Source: Protonemura montana
Lineage: Eukaryota; Arthropoda; Insecta; Plecoptera; Nemouridae
Assembly (NCBI GenBank): GCA_947568835.1
Contig: OX387605.1
Coordinates: forward strand, 6,076,001-6,140,000
Direction: 5' to 3'
Length of the DNA: 64,000 nt
How positions within the stretch are numbered: the first letter of the stretch is position 1; every line of letters starts with the position of its first letter. Below the pieces are notes generated by a model. It had not been told where the DNA came from. It did not search any database and saw nothing but the letters and a program-made list of their open reading frames with translations. This document shows, one piece after another, positions 51,055 through 63,200 of the stretch. A program made the position numbers and the translations under genes.

Positions 51055-51809
51055 GTGAGTACCCGTAACTATGAATGTTAAGAAAGAATAGCGGAAAAAT
51101 GTGCAATCTTGGCCATTCATATCCATCATCGCTTGCCATGGCCAAAAAAAATCGCCATTCGCTACATACTTGGGCTAGTTAACTACAAATCAAAATCGAT
51201 TCGCACTAATTAAAATTAGTTTTAGGATACAACTTTCTACCCACTGCCGCCGCGGGTCAACGCTCCTTGTAAAAAGGCTGATTGTAAACGGTTCTACATA
51301 ATTATCGTCTCCCCACGCAGATAAGATGCGTTTTTCAACGACCCCGAAGATAATATTCGTATGAAAAAAAAACCAATCGAAAACTGGAAGATAGACTTCG
51401 AACTCAAGATTAGCCGACCAACACGGCATGTCGACGAGCACGTAACTCTGGCATCTAGGCAGCACCGTATCTCGTGAGCCACACCGGCTGCCTATCCTCT
51501 CAAATCGCACACCGCTGTACTAACGAGCTCGAACACAATAAATCCATTGCAATTTGCGTGGTGCCCACCTCGAAGGTACGCACGCCAGCGTCATGTTTGG
51601 CGCAAAATACTGGACACTGCCAATAATTAACCGACCCCTCCTAACCCTATGAAAACCATTGGTCCGAAAGGCGTAAACCGACGTCCACCCTTTTGAAATC
51701 ACTAGATGTAGGCGCATTACAATGCTTTGCTCCCATACATTGGACTGGTCCTACGCATTTATTATCTACTGCCCGATGAGAATTATATTAACTCATTTGT
51801 ATTCTACAG

Positions 51810-51829
51810 GAAGTATGAATATTTTCTAG
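51810..51829 (+). CDS. Ig-protein exon 6: terminal coding bases
   Basis: A strong acceptor (ctcatttgtattctacag) is followed, in the required phase, by R-S-M-N-I-F and TAG at 51827-51829. A poly(A) signal lies 53 bases further on. The match of acceptor, phase, stop and poly(A) signal supports it as the last exon, but only six codons are involved. Intron 5 would be 755 bases (51055-51809), and I see nothing else in it. Confidence 0.55.
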
Positions 51830-51881
51830 CTTTTGTACATTTAGATTAATAACTTTTTTTTCTGTGCCCAAACGACTGTGT

Positions 51882-51887
51882 AATAAA
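51882..51887 (+). terminator. Poly(A) signal AATAAA of the Ig-protein gene
   Basis: A canonical AATAAA lies in gtgtAATAAAatatg just downstream of the predicted stop. It implies a short 3' UTR of roughly 75-90 bases. Another AATAAA near 51538 could serve the intron-retained form. Confidence 0.5.
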
Positions 51888-54800
51888 ATATGTTCTAAAT
51901 ATGCAATTTCAAGATATGTTTTCTGGGGTAATAACAGTAAAAGCTGTGTTTGCACTTGAAGAATACAATATCTATGAAGAGAATAGGCAAACAAAATGCG
52001 TAATGAACTAAAACCGTAAAAAACGCAATGAATTATAACAAACTCAAAGTATAAACGTTTCTTTTGATGCAAAGAAAGTAATAAAATATGTACGACGCCG
52101 CATAAATATTTCGGTTCTAAAAAACTAATGAAAGAGACTAATTTTACGGTGAAATAATGGCGCAGCTGCCGCTGTTTCGGAAGCCAGCGTCGGCAATGGA
52201 CCAACCGTTGTGTTCCACGCAATTAAACGCTTGTTATCAGGCACGTGTACGGCTCACACAATCTGTGTCCCGCACGCAAAAAACTTCGCCGCGTCCCATA
52301 CATGTACCGAATTATTGTAATGACTTTGTGTTTTATCTTCAATTACCTCGACGCTTTAAAAAAAAATCAAGCTTGCGTAAACAACCACGCTAATTCCGCG
52401 CCCAAATAAATTTACCCTGCCTTGCGTTTAAGGTAAAAATGAATAGATATCCAATTCAAAAGAAGTTAATTGCAAAATTTTCGCTTTAGATATAGCCCAG
52501 ATAAATTTTTGACCCGATTGATAAAGGAACTTTAAAGTTCGTGCCCTGGCCAAAAAGTTACTTTTCACGGAAAATGCAATGTTCTGTCCTGCCATGCTTT
52601 TCCCTGAGGGAGAAGTGCCAAGTAATAGGTTTGTTGGCTGACGTTCACCGGTGGAGGCACCAAGTTTAAAGCTTCCCGTTCACCGATGGAGGTGCCAAGT
52701 TTTAAGCTTTGAGTCTACCAATGGAGGTGCCAAGTTTAAAGCTTACCGTCGTGCACGCGCATGGCACACGCGTACACGCGCTTCACTTTGTCACGTTTAG
52801 TTTAATTTCGAGGCAATATTTCACATTCAAACGCAAAAAATGCGTAAACTGGTATTTAACAAATCGGTCCGAGGGTGCATGTGACGCGCAGAATACACGT
52901 TATTATGTTTATCTCTATTTTAAGTAGTGACTAACAAGCCAACATTACCAGTGGAGGGTTCCAGCAACCAACGTATCTTGCCAACTGGTGACAACTGATT
53001 TATTAACCAATCTTTTCCTTTACCGTGTCCTTTTTTTACAAAATAATGTTATTTCTGTTAATGTGGAAACACAACAGAATTCTTCTCACGTCACAGAGGG
53101 CACTGGCATTTCTTTAACAATGCAAATATCGATCAATCACCGCGTACACAATTTCCTACAACACATTCCTGGCCGTATTTTCGTACACAGCTAAGCATCA
53201 CTATCACAATACGAAAGTCAACGCAGCCATAATTATCCAGTAGCGCCACTCTAACGCCGAGCAGTAGACAATATGTCTAGAGAGAACGGTACGTCTGTGT
53301 TTGTGCTAGTCGCTTGCAGCTGATTTCGGGGGTTGCCGGCCACCATTCGCGCCATGTCACCTCCAGCCCCAAACACTGCGCTCTCGACACCAACGCAAAT
53401 AAAGATTGAGGGATGTCATTTGTCTCTAGTGTGGTCGGTCCGCGGCACACCACCCCACCATCGCTGCAAGCACGTGCACTAGCTGTTAGCTATTTTCCGA
53501 GTTTCACGTACATAATACACTTGCTAGCCGTGTCTCTGGTGTCGCAGAAGCAATTTGTTTTACTCTGTTCACGGCGACTTCTCTAACGGGGTAAATGTAC
53601 CGCAAATTGCTAAACTAGCAATTATATTGTGTTATTACGAACCGTCGCCGAAGCACGTGAATTATAAATGCGTTCGTTTATTCTTCGTTACATTATTTAT
53701 TTTTGGCGACACGTGAAAACATCGCGGGGCACATAAAGTTTAGAGTTTCAGGGGAGGCTTCGTTGACGCGTGCGATGTAAAGTTTCCAGAGTGGCGGCTA
53801 GTTTCCTTTGGTGGACTGCTGGTGACTTGACACGTCGGAGTCGTCGCTAAGAGGATGCTTTAATATTCAGAAAGCGACTTCCAGGTCTCCCTCAACGCGC
53901 TCTTCTACTGAGGGAGTCGATAACGAAATGTGAATATCGATACTCGATATAAACCGCGAGAGATGACATTTCATCTGCAATATCTTTTGTCCTTGCATGG
54001 TAACCAATAACGACTCGGCGGCCCTTTGCGAAGCGATTCGAAGAGCGCGAACAAAAGATCTTTTATGTTCATTCACACGTGGGGGAGACAACGAACAAAA
54101 AAAATGTAAGAAAAATCAACATTTTTGATTTTCTTGTTTCTATGCACCAATCGTAAATACACCTCGAATCGTTTGTTCATATCCACCCGCGATATCAGCT
54201 CTTCATGAAGAAACAAATACACACAGCCATTGTGTTTTTCTTTTATGGAAGAAGAAAATTCTACTCTTGAAATAAATTATGTGAAGAGAGAGAATTGCTG
54301 GCAGCGATTCCCAATCTCAGAAACATGCCATCTTGGCTTCCGCCTCTCAGTGCATTTATTCTGCTTGGAGTGTATTTCATATTTGTACCATGGCTAGTAT
54401 ACGTTTGAAGCAAATCACGAATCACTGGTGTAGATGGCGTGGTGGAGTGTTGCGAAACCTTATAAAAACGTTGAACGGCAGCTGTCGAAGGGTGGAAAGT
54501 ACCGTCATACAATATAAGGGTTGCTCGTGCCACACTGGATATCGTAGGTACCTTATACGCCATGGGCCATGATATAAGGCATGGACATAAATTCGTGGCA
54601 GCTTGTGTGGATAGTCGACAGAATGCATATCAAGCACGTGGTGTCACCTACATAATGCACACACTTCACATACGAGTGCGACACATATACGACTCCCGAT
54701 TCGAGTCGCAGTCATAATCCACCTTGAATCGTCATCATCACACACCCTTCGGCAGGAATCGTCAGCTGGAATCGCGGAAAGTACCGATATCACCGCTCAA

Positions 54801-56931
54801 GATTAATAAAAAAAAATCTGCGAGATTTTACTGTCAACTTTGACGGGCACGTTTCATTGCGTCGTTAAGAGTTTTACTTTTCATGTGTTGAAAGCACCTA
54901 GTTAAAAATAAGCGTAAAATGTCAGCTTTATGCACAAGCGTATAAGTGAATCATGTCAGGTATTAAATTTGTTTTTCAATCTCTTTTTTCAATTTCATCA
55001 AATCTATAGAGCGTCTGCTTTACACATCTTTATGAAGCATTTTATTTAGTGTACTATTCTTCGTGAATTCAGCCATATTATCAATGAATTCAATTCATTA
55101 CTCCTGGATGCATGGCTGTATTATTATGCAAATGTTATAGCTTATAAGTTCGCAAACAAAAAGTAATGTCGGCTTGTTGGTAGGTTGGGCTATTCACGTA
55201 CAGCCGTCAGCAGATTGCGTTCAACATCGAAGGGGTTGAAAATGAAAGAAATTGCAAGCTTCGACGCAGCGCTACTTTGCCAGTGTAGTCAAAGCGACGA
55301 CACATTGGCTCCCGCATCACATACGCATCGTCACACTGATTTCCACACATGAGCTCTAAAACGCAAGTTTATGAGCTCACATAACTCGGAGACTCTGTCT
55401 CGATCGCACGATCATTTCATTTCCAAACCTGTAAAGCCTACACTTTTAGACCACTAAAACGTGGGTCGAGACTGCCGAGAGTTTTTCTCGAATGTGTTTA
55501 CGACGAGTCTATACGAACGAGACATGGGGGTCTAGGGGGAGGGAGTAGGGTAGATACCAGATAAATCGCCTTCCATGCGATGATCCATCTGTCCATCACG
55601 CGCTGTGTCTCCACACAGCATCCTACTGGATATATGGTTGACGCTTCCAGTGCTGGCAATCTCTAACTCAGATCTATCGCATCAGGTTCTGTCACTTATT
55701 GGGGAGACTGATCTCTCCCTCGACTATCGTACTAAACAATCATGCTGCGAATTTTGAAAAGGAATGCTAATTTAGACAAAATAAATTACACCATTCTAGA
55801 GCGCGACACGTGACACACGAATTGAAACTAATTGCATCGGAGCAACTTAATCGTATGACACGAAACTAGAGCGTAATAATATCTATTTACATTACGTGTT
55901 CATCTCATTGTTGACTGTTGACTAGTATACTCCATGCCAAATCAAAACGTACACCTTTTGAAGTCCCGCCCGCGTACGCACGGTGCCCCACACTCTGCCC
56001 TGATGATTACACCTCGGGGACCGACGGCCATGCAAGACAATATCTTCTCCGCAGAACCACGTCAACATGTACCGAATAAGCCAATAACAAAATATGAAAG
56101 ATGACTTTTCGAATGAAACTTCACATGTTTTATACACGAAGAACAAATAAGCGGCGAATGGTTCTTGACATTGACGGATTAAACATCCCCTGTCGCACCG
56201 CCGCACCATACATGCTCACGGCTGATGTGTGCGGCTTGTAAAGTCTGATCGAAGGGAAGAGGCTGGATGCATCGGAGACGCTCGAGCCTCGGGGAGGAAG
56301 TATGCCCGATTGCCGACGACGCTGCCGCGAAACGACGCCCGTCGCCGCTAGCAATATGTAATGTCTGTCAAGTCACGAGACAATCGCCGTCGCCTTTGCC
56401 GAAGCCGAGCAGAGAATGTGTGCTCAAGTTTATACAAATGCTGCCATCCCGTCTGGCAGCCATGTTTTGACAGCTTGATGCAACCAACACACATGGACAA
56501 TAGAGAATTATGACGTCACTATCTATAGAATGCTAGAAGCGCAGTGATTCGAGTTACAAACAGTCTGTCATGCTTATTTACTGCGTTTTATTTCGAATTA
56601 ACTGAGTCTAACGTCATGATAAATCACGTGACTTGAGTGATCATGGAAGTACCCCCTGTGCCGTGTTTAACAAGGTGATCCTGGTCCATTTTATTATCAA
56701 CTAAAATCCGAATCTCCTCTACTTCAAAGTGCCGCTGGGATTTATTTGGGAACAGTTACAATCCGAAGTGAGTTCACGCTGTCCTCAATTCAAATGAAAT
56801 AAATCTCAGGTTCCTTTGTTGAATCCACCGGATCTCAAAAAGCTTAGTCTTTTTCTCTTAGCCACTTAATACCAGAATGGCCAAACGAACGCATTGAACT
56901 CTCTATTCCTCAACGAACCCATGAAACTCAC
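51888..56931. other. 5 kb without a supported gene
   Basis: This stretch lies after the Ig-gene poly(A) signal. It holds the 35-bp tandem array and a GC-rich patch near 56.2-56.45 kb with protein-like but unsupported frames on both strands. Nothing else could be named. Confidence 0.55.
52608..52747 (+). repeat. 35-bp tandem array (three units plus a degenerate fourth)
   Basis: Units start at 52643, 52678 and 52713, each about 35 bp with the core ggaggtgccaagtttaaagc. A weaker unit precedes them at 52608. The same core in reverse orientation recurs at 15213-15240 and 15383-15409, so this is an internally repetitive dispersed element rather than a simple local satellite. Confidence 0.7.
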
Positions 56932-57005
56932 CTGCATTCTGCAAACTTAATCGTCTGGTACTGTGGATATCCCCAGGGACGTCCGAAAACAGGGAACATC
57001 GCCAT
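56932..57005 (-). CDS. Candidate first coding exon, possibly an alternative prickle first exon
   Basis: The ATG at 57005 (context accgcgATGG) opens 24 codons (MAMFPVFGRPWGYPQYQTIK, then FAEC) and ends TGC AG|gtgagt, a near-consensus donor in phase 2. Prickle exon 2 on the same strand, 47 kb away, needs phase 2. The join would read [13 protein letters not shown]. The upstream sequence is CpG-rich and has an initiator match. Alternative first exons are known for prickle in flies, so this is plausible, but a phase match has a one-in-three chance. It might equally start another gene whose other exons I have not found. Confidence 0.4.
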
Positions 57006-57258
57006 CGCGGTCAACCGCTTCCGGTTATCATTTATGTCCAACCTCGTAATCGCGACCGATCTCACATGCGTATCTACCCCGCAAGGCGACGCGCGTAGTA
57101 TTTCACTCAAGAATGCGGGAAAACGTAACGAGATAAGCGAGATTAAATATCCGCTGCGGCCACGAGGAGGGTGGACGCAACCACGCAAACACGGACACCG
57201 CGCTAATCAAACACAAACACTTTGCTCTCCATAAACACACTCGAGTCTCCCGCCGAAT
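57006..57258 (-). promoter_or_regulatory. CpG-rich 5' region with initiator, upstream of the candidate first exon
   Basis: On the minus strand TCATTC (57260-57255) fits TCAKTY exactly, which puts +1 at 57258. No exact DPE lies at +28. The region is much richer in CpG than its surroundings. A short upstream frame (ATG ATA ... TGA, six codons) lies in the leader. Confidence 0.3.
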
Positions 57259-60200
57259 GACCGCGTCGACGTCGCGACGTGTGCATCGCGTAACGGCCGT
57301 TGGCAAACTGCAGCACCGTGCACTCGCGATGAAATAAGATCACTTTATGGGTATTTCATTTTGATACTCCCCCTATGCGGAGTACGCGAACGGCGAAACG
57401 ACATCCCACATATCACTAACCTACCCCCAATATTATCAACTAAGAGGGTCCCCTCGGCCCTCGTGGCCGATGCCTGCATGCATATTCCGAACACCTAAAA
57501 CTGCGTTAACGAAATAGAAATGGCTCTCAATACGATTAGAGGCTATACGGCCAATATTCAACGGCGGACCCTTCTAGGCGATGTTACATAAAGATCCATC
57601 CAGAATCGATAATCCAATCGCATGTTAGTAGCGATGCTCAGATGTTTTCATCGTGTGGCTTTTGTTTTCAGTCACCGTCATTGAACAATGATGATGACGA
57701 GGCTGCGTCATCTTCGTGGCGGGGGTTGCTGCGAGTGGGGGTGAGTCACATGGGGGGTTCAGGGGGGGGGGGCGTAGAAATTAGGCAGGGGATGCCAATG
57801 CGATTTACGAGTGTGGGGTATAAGGGGTTTCAGCAGACAGTTTAAGGGAGTAGAATCTTTCCCCTTATACCCCCCTCCCATGAAAGTACGGGTCTTTAAT
57901 TATAATGGAATAACCAAACAGTCTACTAATTAACTCAAAGTCGCGTCGTAACGTCTCGGCTTTTGTCGCCTCCTCTTCTTGTTGATCGCGGTAATAAAAT
58001 CAGCGACGTCTTCGGCCATAACCATGCCTTAGCGCTTTCAATTTCGACGCGCTACGTCAGAATTAGCGCTCTGCTGGCGTAGTTCTGAGTCCTGACCCTT
58101 GGTCCTGACAGCCCTTGTTGCGCGCACAGTACGAGCCGCATTATCTTGAAGCGAGAGGGCTCTGCGAACCGACCAACGAAGCTTCAAAGGGAAAACTAAT
58201 ATTTGTTCGGACTCGATCTGGTCAAGCGGATTCCCAAAAACATTCCTGGCCTAATTCGCTAAACTGCTGAGACAACATCACGCCGAAGCGGCCTTTGAGC
58301 TTAAATATCTCCGGCGAGTTTACACTCCACTTCACGGGTTGGACAAAGCTTCCACCATGTGCACCGTGCAGGATTCCCTGTTCAGTAATCGCCTGCCATT
58401 TACTTCCCATAAACAGACTTCCGCGTCAATATTTTGATCACAAGCTCACAGAATCGAAAAGAAGACGATAATGGACGAGAATATGAGACGAGAAACTCGA
58501 AATTGTTGACTCTGGCTATTTTTACAACGCGCACTGCTTCTGTGTTTGCATTGGTCCATTATTTATTTATAGACGACGACTCTCGTCAATATTACCTCCC
58601 AGAAACCTAACCGCGACATTAAAGTTCTTGGCGACAATCTGTCTAGCTCAAGGGAGGAAGTCCCTAGCCACAGACAACCACCACATCCATAAAGGTGAGC
58701 TCAAGACGGGCAGAGACGAGTGCAGGCCGATGCTATCAAGTATCCGACGAGAAGAAATATTTTCAAGAACTCTTTTCTTTCTTCTCTGCTTCCTCTCTCA
58801 TCCATCAGCACTTGCTTCCACAGGAGAAAGAAGACAGAAGGTAAAGAAAGACAAGTAGAGACTACAGGGTATGTTTACCACCGAGCAGAACGAAGTAATA
58901 CCCAGAGCAAGGCGTGATCTAAGATGAAGACGGATGCTGCGCGTTATTCTTGGCACTCCTTCCTGCACTGCAGACCTATCCTCTTAGGGATTTAGTAACA
59001 CTGCTAGTGCGTTGCCACCCATCATTTTCTAAGACTGGTAGTGAACGCGGATGGGCCCATGACCAATTGCAAATGACAAAAGTCAGGCTGCTTGATTCAA
59101 TAATGGTCGTGGCCATTGATTAGATCGAGTCATTTGCCGTTGGTCGCCGCCCCCCCGATACGTCGTTGTCATGGACGTCTGCAGACATTTCGCCGAAGGG
59201 TAATCACCTTGAATTATTCACAGATTTTCGTTTATTGCACTGCGCAAAAGAACCTTGAATCCACAGAGAATTGTACGCGATTTTTTTTTTTGGTTGAAGA
59301 ATCTGCGTTAATATTGCGGAAACCTATAGGATTAACTTTATTCTTACTGACTGCTGGAAATAAAGATTTTACCGTCTAAAAATTGCATCTTTCATAAATG
59401 TTGAATACAAATGTGAGTCCTCGAGCGGCTAATGCTTACATCCTATCCCCTGCCCACCCGCCACAGCCACCGACATTCTCAAAATCCAGACTTGATCCAG
59501 ACGATACTTCTCTTGCCGTTACGATACCAACAGACGTCTAGAAAGTCAACCTCGCGATTATACAGTAATTGCAAGCTGTAAAAATCAGAACTGGATATGA
59601 ATATTTTAATCATACCTACAAATATTATCCTGTTTTTATGTTTATGTTGTCAGTTTATTTTTATGCCACACAAGATGCAATCACAGCTGTCAAGCAGCTG
59701 GACATGCTGCTTGCAGTTGCTTGCACTTATACGTGCAGCAAGCATGCAATCGGAAACCAATAAAAAGCAAATGATTCGACTTCAGATTATTTTTGCAGCC
59801 AGTTTGTTCTGTCCTCGCTCCTGACTCGTCTAGTCAAGATGCTGAACGTGATCACAAGCAACCACAAAGCCGTATCAAAAAGTAATCTACTTCGGATTGA
59901 TCGCGAATTGCGATGCATGTGAGAGCCATGGAGGAAAATTAAAAATTCGCGCCGAAAAGCCGTGGAATTTGGTTATTTTATTATTCATCCCGGCTACGTG
60001 CAAACGGGTCAAACAGCATAGCAAATTATATACGTGGGCAGCTTAAGTTGTCTCCGAGCTGAGCCTAAAATGCATGTAAATTCAACCAAATCCTAGTTAT
60101 TAATTCAGACCATTAGTAAAAATTAATGAAGGGATGTGTACACACACAGGAAACGGACATAACTTTGCCTTTCCAGCATTAGCACGTCTGCAAATTCCCA

Positions 60201-63200
60201 TTTTTTCAACGAATCCTCCATTCGAAACGAAGCGTGTGATGTGAGAATGTCAAATATGCGTTTGAACTCGAATAAAAATGAGCATGACAGACACACTGAT
60301 CGCAAAGTGGTGTTATGGCCATGCACATATCCATTCAGATGGCTAATCAATAAACGCGATCGCTCAATCACTGCAAAGTCGGACACGAACAAGGCAGTAT
60401 GTTAATTATAAATCACAATGGTCCGCGTCCAGTCAGCCAGAGAGTGCGGGGTTGTCGAGAGATTGAAGCGCACGGGTCGAGTTGATCTGACTCCGCTTTA
60501 ATAAGCTGATAAACAGGCATGGCGCGAATCAATCTCGGCACCGAACGAGCGGGTCTCGATCGGTTGACACGGAGGGTGGCTCGGTGACGGTATTTTGTCG
60601 TCACTGATACTGAAGCGGATTGGCGCTTTGGTGGACGCGAGACTCGATTGGAACATTTTCTCGTGTTAAATAATGTTGAAAATAACTTTAATCTAACAAC
60701 GCGAGAATTGTATCAAGAAATCAAAGATTCTTATTAGTCAAAACAGCTTCGAGCTCAGATTGAGATAATGGGAGCTCAGGATGATCAACGGTCGATACCT
60801 AAACGTCTGGTGTTATATTTTCGTTGCAATGTGCCCTCCATGCCCTGAAATACAGGTACTATCCGATTTTCTTTCTCTTCAACCTACATGTAACTGGTGC
60901 GATCCCCTGATTTCAAGTAATAAATCGTACTTTCGAACCCAAAACTTCTTTAGTGTGCCAACGAATCAATAAATCTGCCAAACTGCACCATTGATTCAGT
61001 CCGACTATTTTTAAGACGTCACATTTTGTGATTAATGCTGCGTTTTATTTGTTTTAAATATTAATATCACGGGACATTCGCATTCCTCCCGAGCGCGTGG
61101 GTGATTTACAAGCGGAACTAGATGGCGCTAAACTTATTACCCAGAGTGATTTATCTGCTATTTCACATGCTTTTAGTTGAGCCTGTCAAAGTCTCTATAA
61201 TAATACAAAATGAACTAAAAGCGCGATGCGTCAAACGGAGCTGCCATTTTGCGCGGGAGTGAATGCTAGACCGGGTCAACGTTAATATCTCCCCGGGCAA
61301 CGTGTGATTAAAGGTAATCTGGTGGTAAATTTCGGTCGCTGTCACGGTACGTGAAAAATGCCCTTTGTGGAGAGCGACGTAATGAAGATCAATCGAGTTT
61401 TTCTATTTTGGTGAAAATCGTAATGAACCGTAAATGAGTTGGAGGATTGATTTAAATCCAAATTCCATGGCGAGCTGAGGAAAATTTAAAGTGATGTTAG
61501 CTTTCAAGTGAATCGTTCTGAAAAGACCTGATAACAGATGACGTCGTCCTGTGGTCTCTAGGTATCTCTGTTCTCGGGTATTTTCGCCAACCATTTGTAA
61601 CCAAAGGCCATGATCTCATGGCACCGATTACCGATCTTATATTAGGAAAGCAGCTGCTTTCTCGGCAGGTATACCAATAATGCTAGCTGAACAACGTGAA
61701 AAAAAAACCCGTTGCAAGGTATTATACTCTGGCACGGAGTTTGAAGTCGTTCAAGTCGCAAAATTCGTTTATAACACGTCACCAAGAAAATTAATGTGTA
61801 CCTGTCCTGCTTGTTACGAATCTGAAAGGGAAATGCGACGATTACTTCCTGAAGTTGGTAGAATTGGTAGTTAACAATTTGATGCGGAGAATGGCAGGCA
61901 ACCCACCGAGCCTCGAGTTAATAATGGTCGCCTTGAAACGCATTCATCACGGACTGAAACTTCTGTGAGTCGCGATCTAAATCCAAGACGTTCAGACACA
62001 TGGCGCGCGCTAAGGTCGAACGAATGCAAAATACCGATACACTGAAGGCCCAAAATAAACCCCGTCTCAGGTTGAACGTATAAACAATTTTCCCCGCTTA
62101 GAGCCGGAGGAACGTGGTCGTAAAACTGAACTATATGGCAGCGAGCAACGGATTTCCTGAGTAGCGGAAAGGCCTCGAAGAGGAAAGGGTTGACGAGCGT
62201 CGAGCAACGGCAAAGGAGATACGACGAAATGTTGCGATCTAAACATCTGAGGTGGAGAGAGAAATATTGGATAACATATACAATAAAAAGAGTGTAAGTT
62301 ACAGTCGAAAACAGGAGTTTACGAGACAGGAATAATGGTGTATATGAGACGGCTAGCAAGATATTGTAAACTACGAGAAATGAGGGACAACAAAACTTTA
62401 TTAAGAGAACCCCAACCGTTTCTATAAATGCGTCACTGGTGCACTGTTACAGGCTTATCGTGTAAACATGGTTGAAAACACTTGAAAGCAAATTAATATT
62501 CTTGTTAAACAAGTTGGCAAAGCAGGTTGATTGAATGCGTGGCAATGTAGTACATCAGTTTATTGAAAAACCTTTTCTGACAAGCGCCTGGCGCGAAAAC
62601 GACGCCCGAAGTCGAGACATTTTCTTTAGAACGTCGCCAGCTGTCACCAAAAAAACTTCGCGCGCTTCCAAGAATACTTTGGGCCATTTCGTTACATACC
62701 AATACGAATTACCCGGTGTTTCCTTTTTTTATGGCTATTGTATGGTTTTTATCGGCTGTCAATATAGTTTTTGACAAATATAGGAATAACCCTCCGTCGA
62801 CTTTCGTTTACATTACAGAAAACACCATAACAACCTGCATGATGCTACAAAACTTTCTGAAGAACGTGAACCTAACTAAACATCCCCACGCCTGACCACA
62901 AAACCAACCCCAAAAAAGCCAGACTATCTCGTCAAATTTCATCTCGTGCAATTCTGTTAAGAGTTACAACGCAGCTTGACTTCTAATTCCCCTCTTTTTA
63001 TTATTATTTCTCTCTGTTGTCACAGCAAGTCAAGATATAAAACCCTACCCCACCTCTCGCCCACGACGCTGACTCTGTTCATTAGCGCAGCACCGTTTCA
63101 GCAACCAATCCAATACCTAACTAACTCATCCCAGCCGTTCATCTTGCCGGTGCGCGAGGCGGCAAAAGACCACGTTAGCCGGGAAAATAACCGGCGAGTG

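Noticed and set aside
56130..56470. GC-rich patch with Ser/Arg-rich frames on both strands
   Set aside because: Only a weak donor (CC|gtgagc) and no consistent start; kept only as a GC-rich patch.
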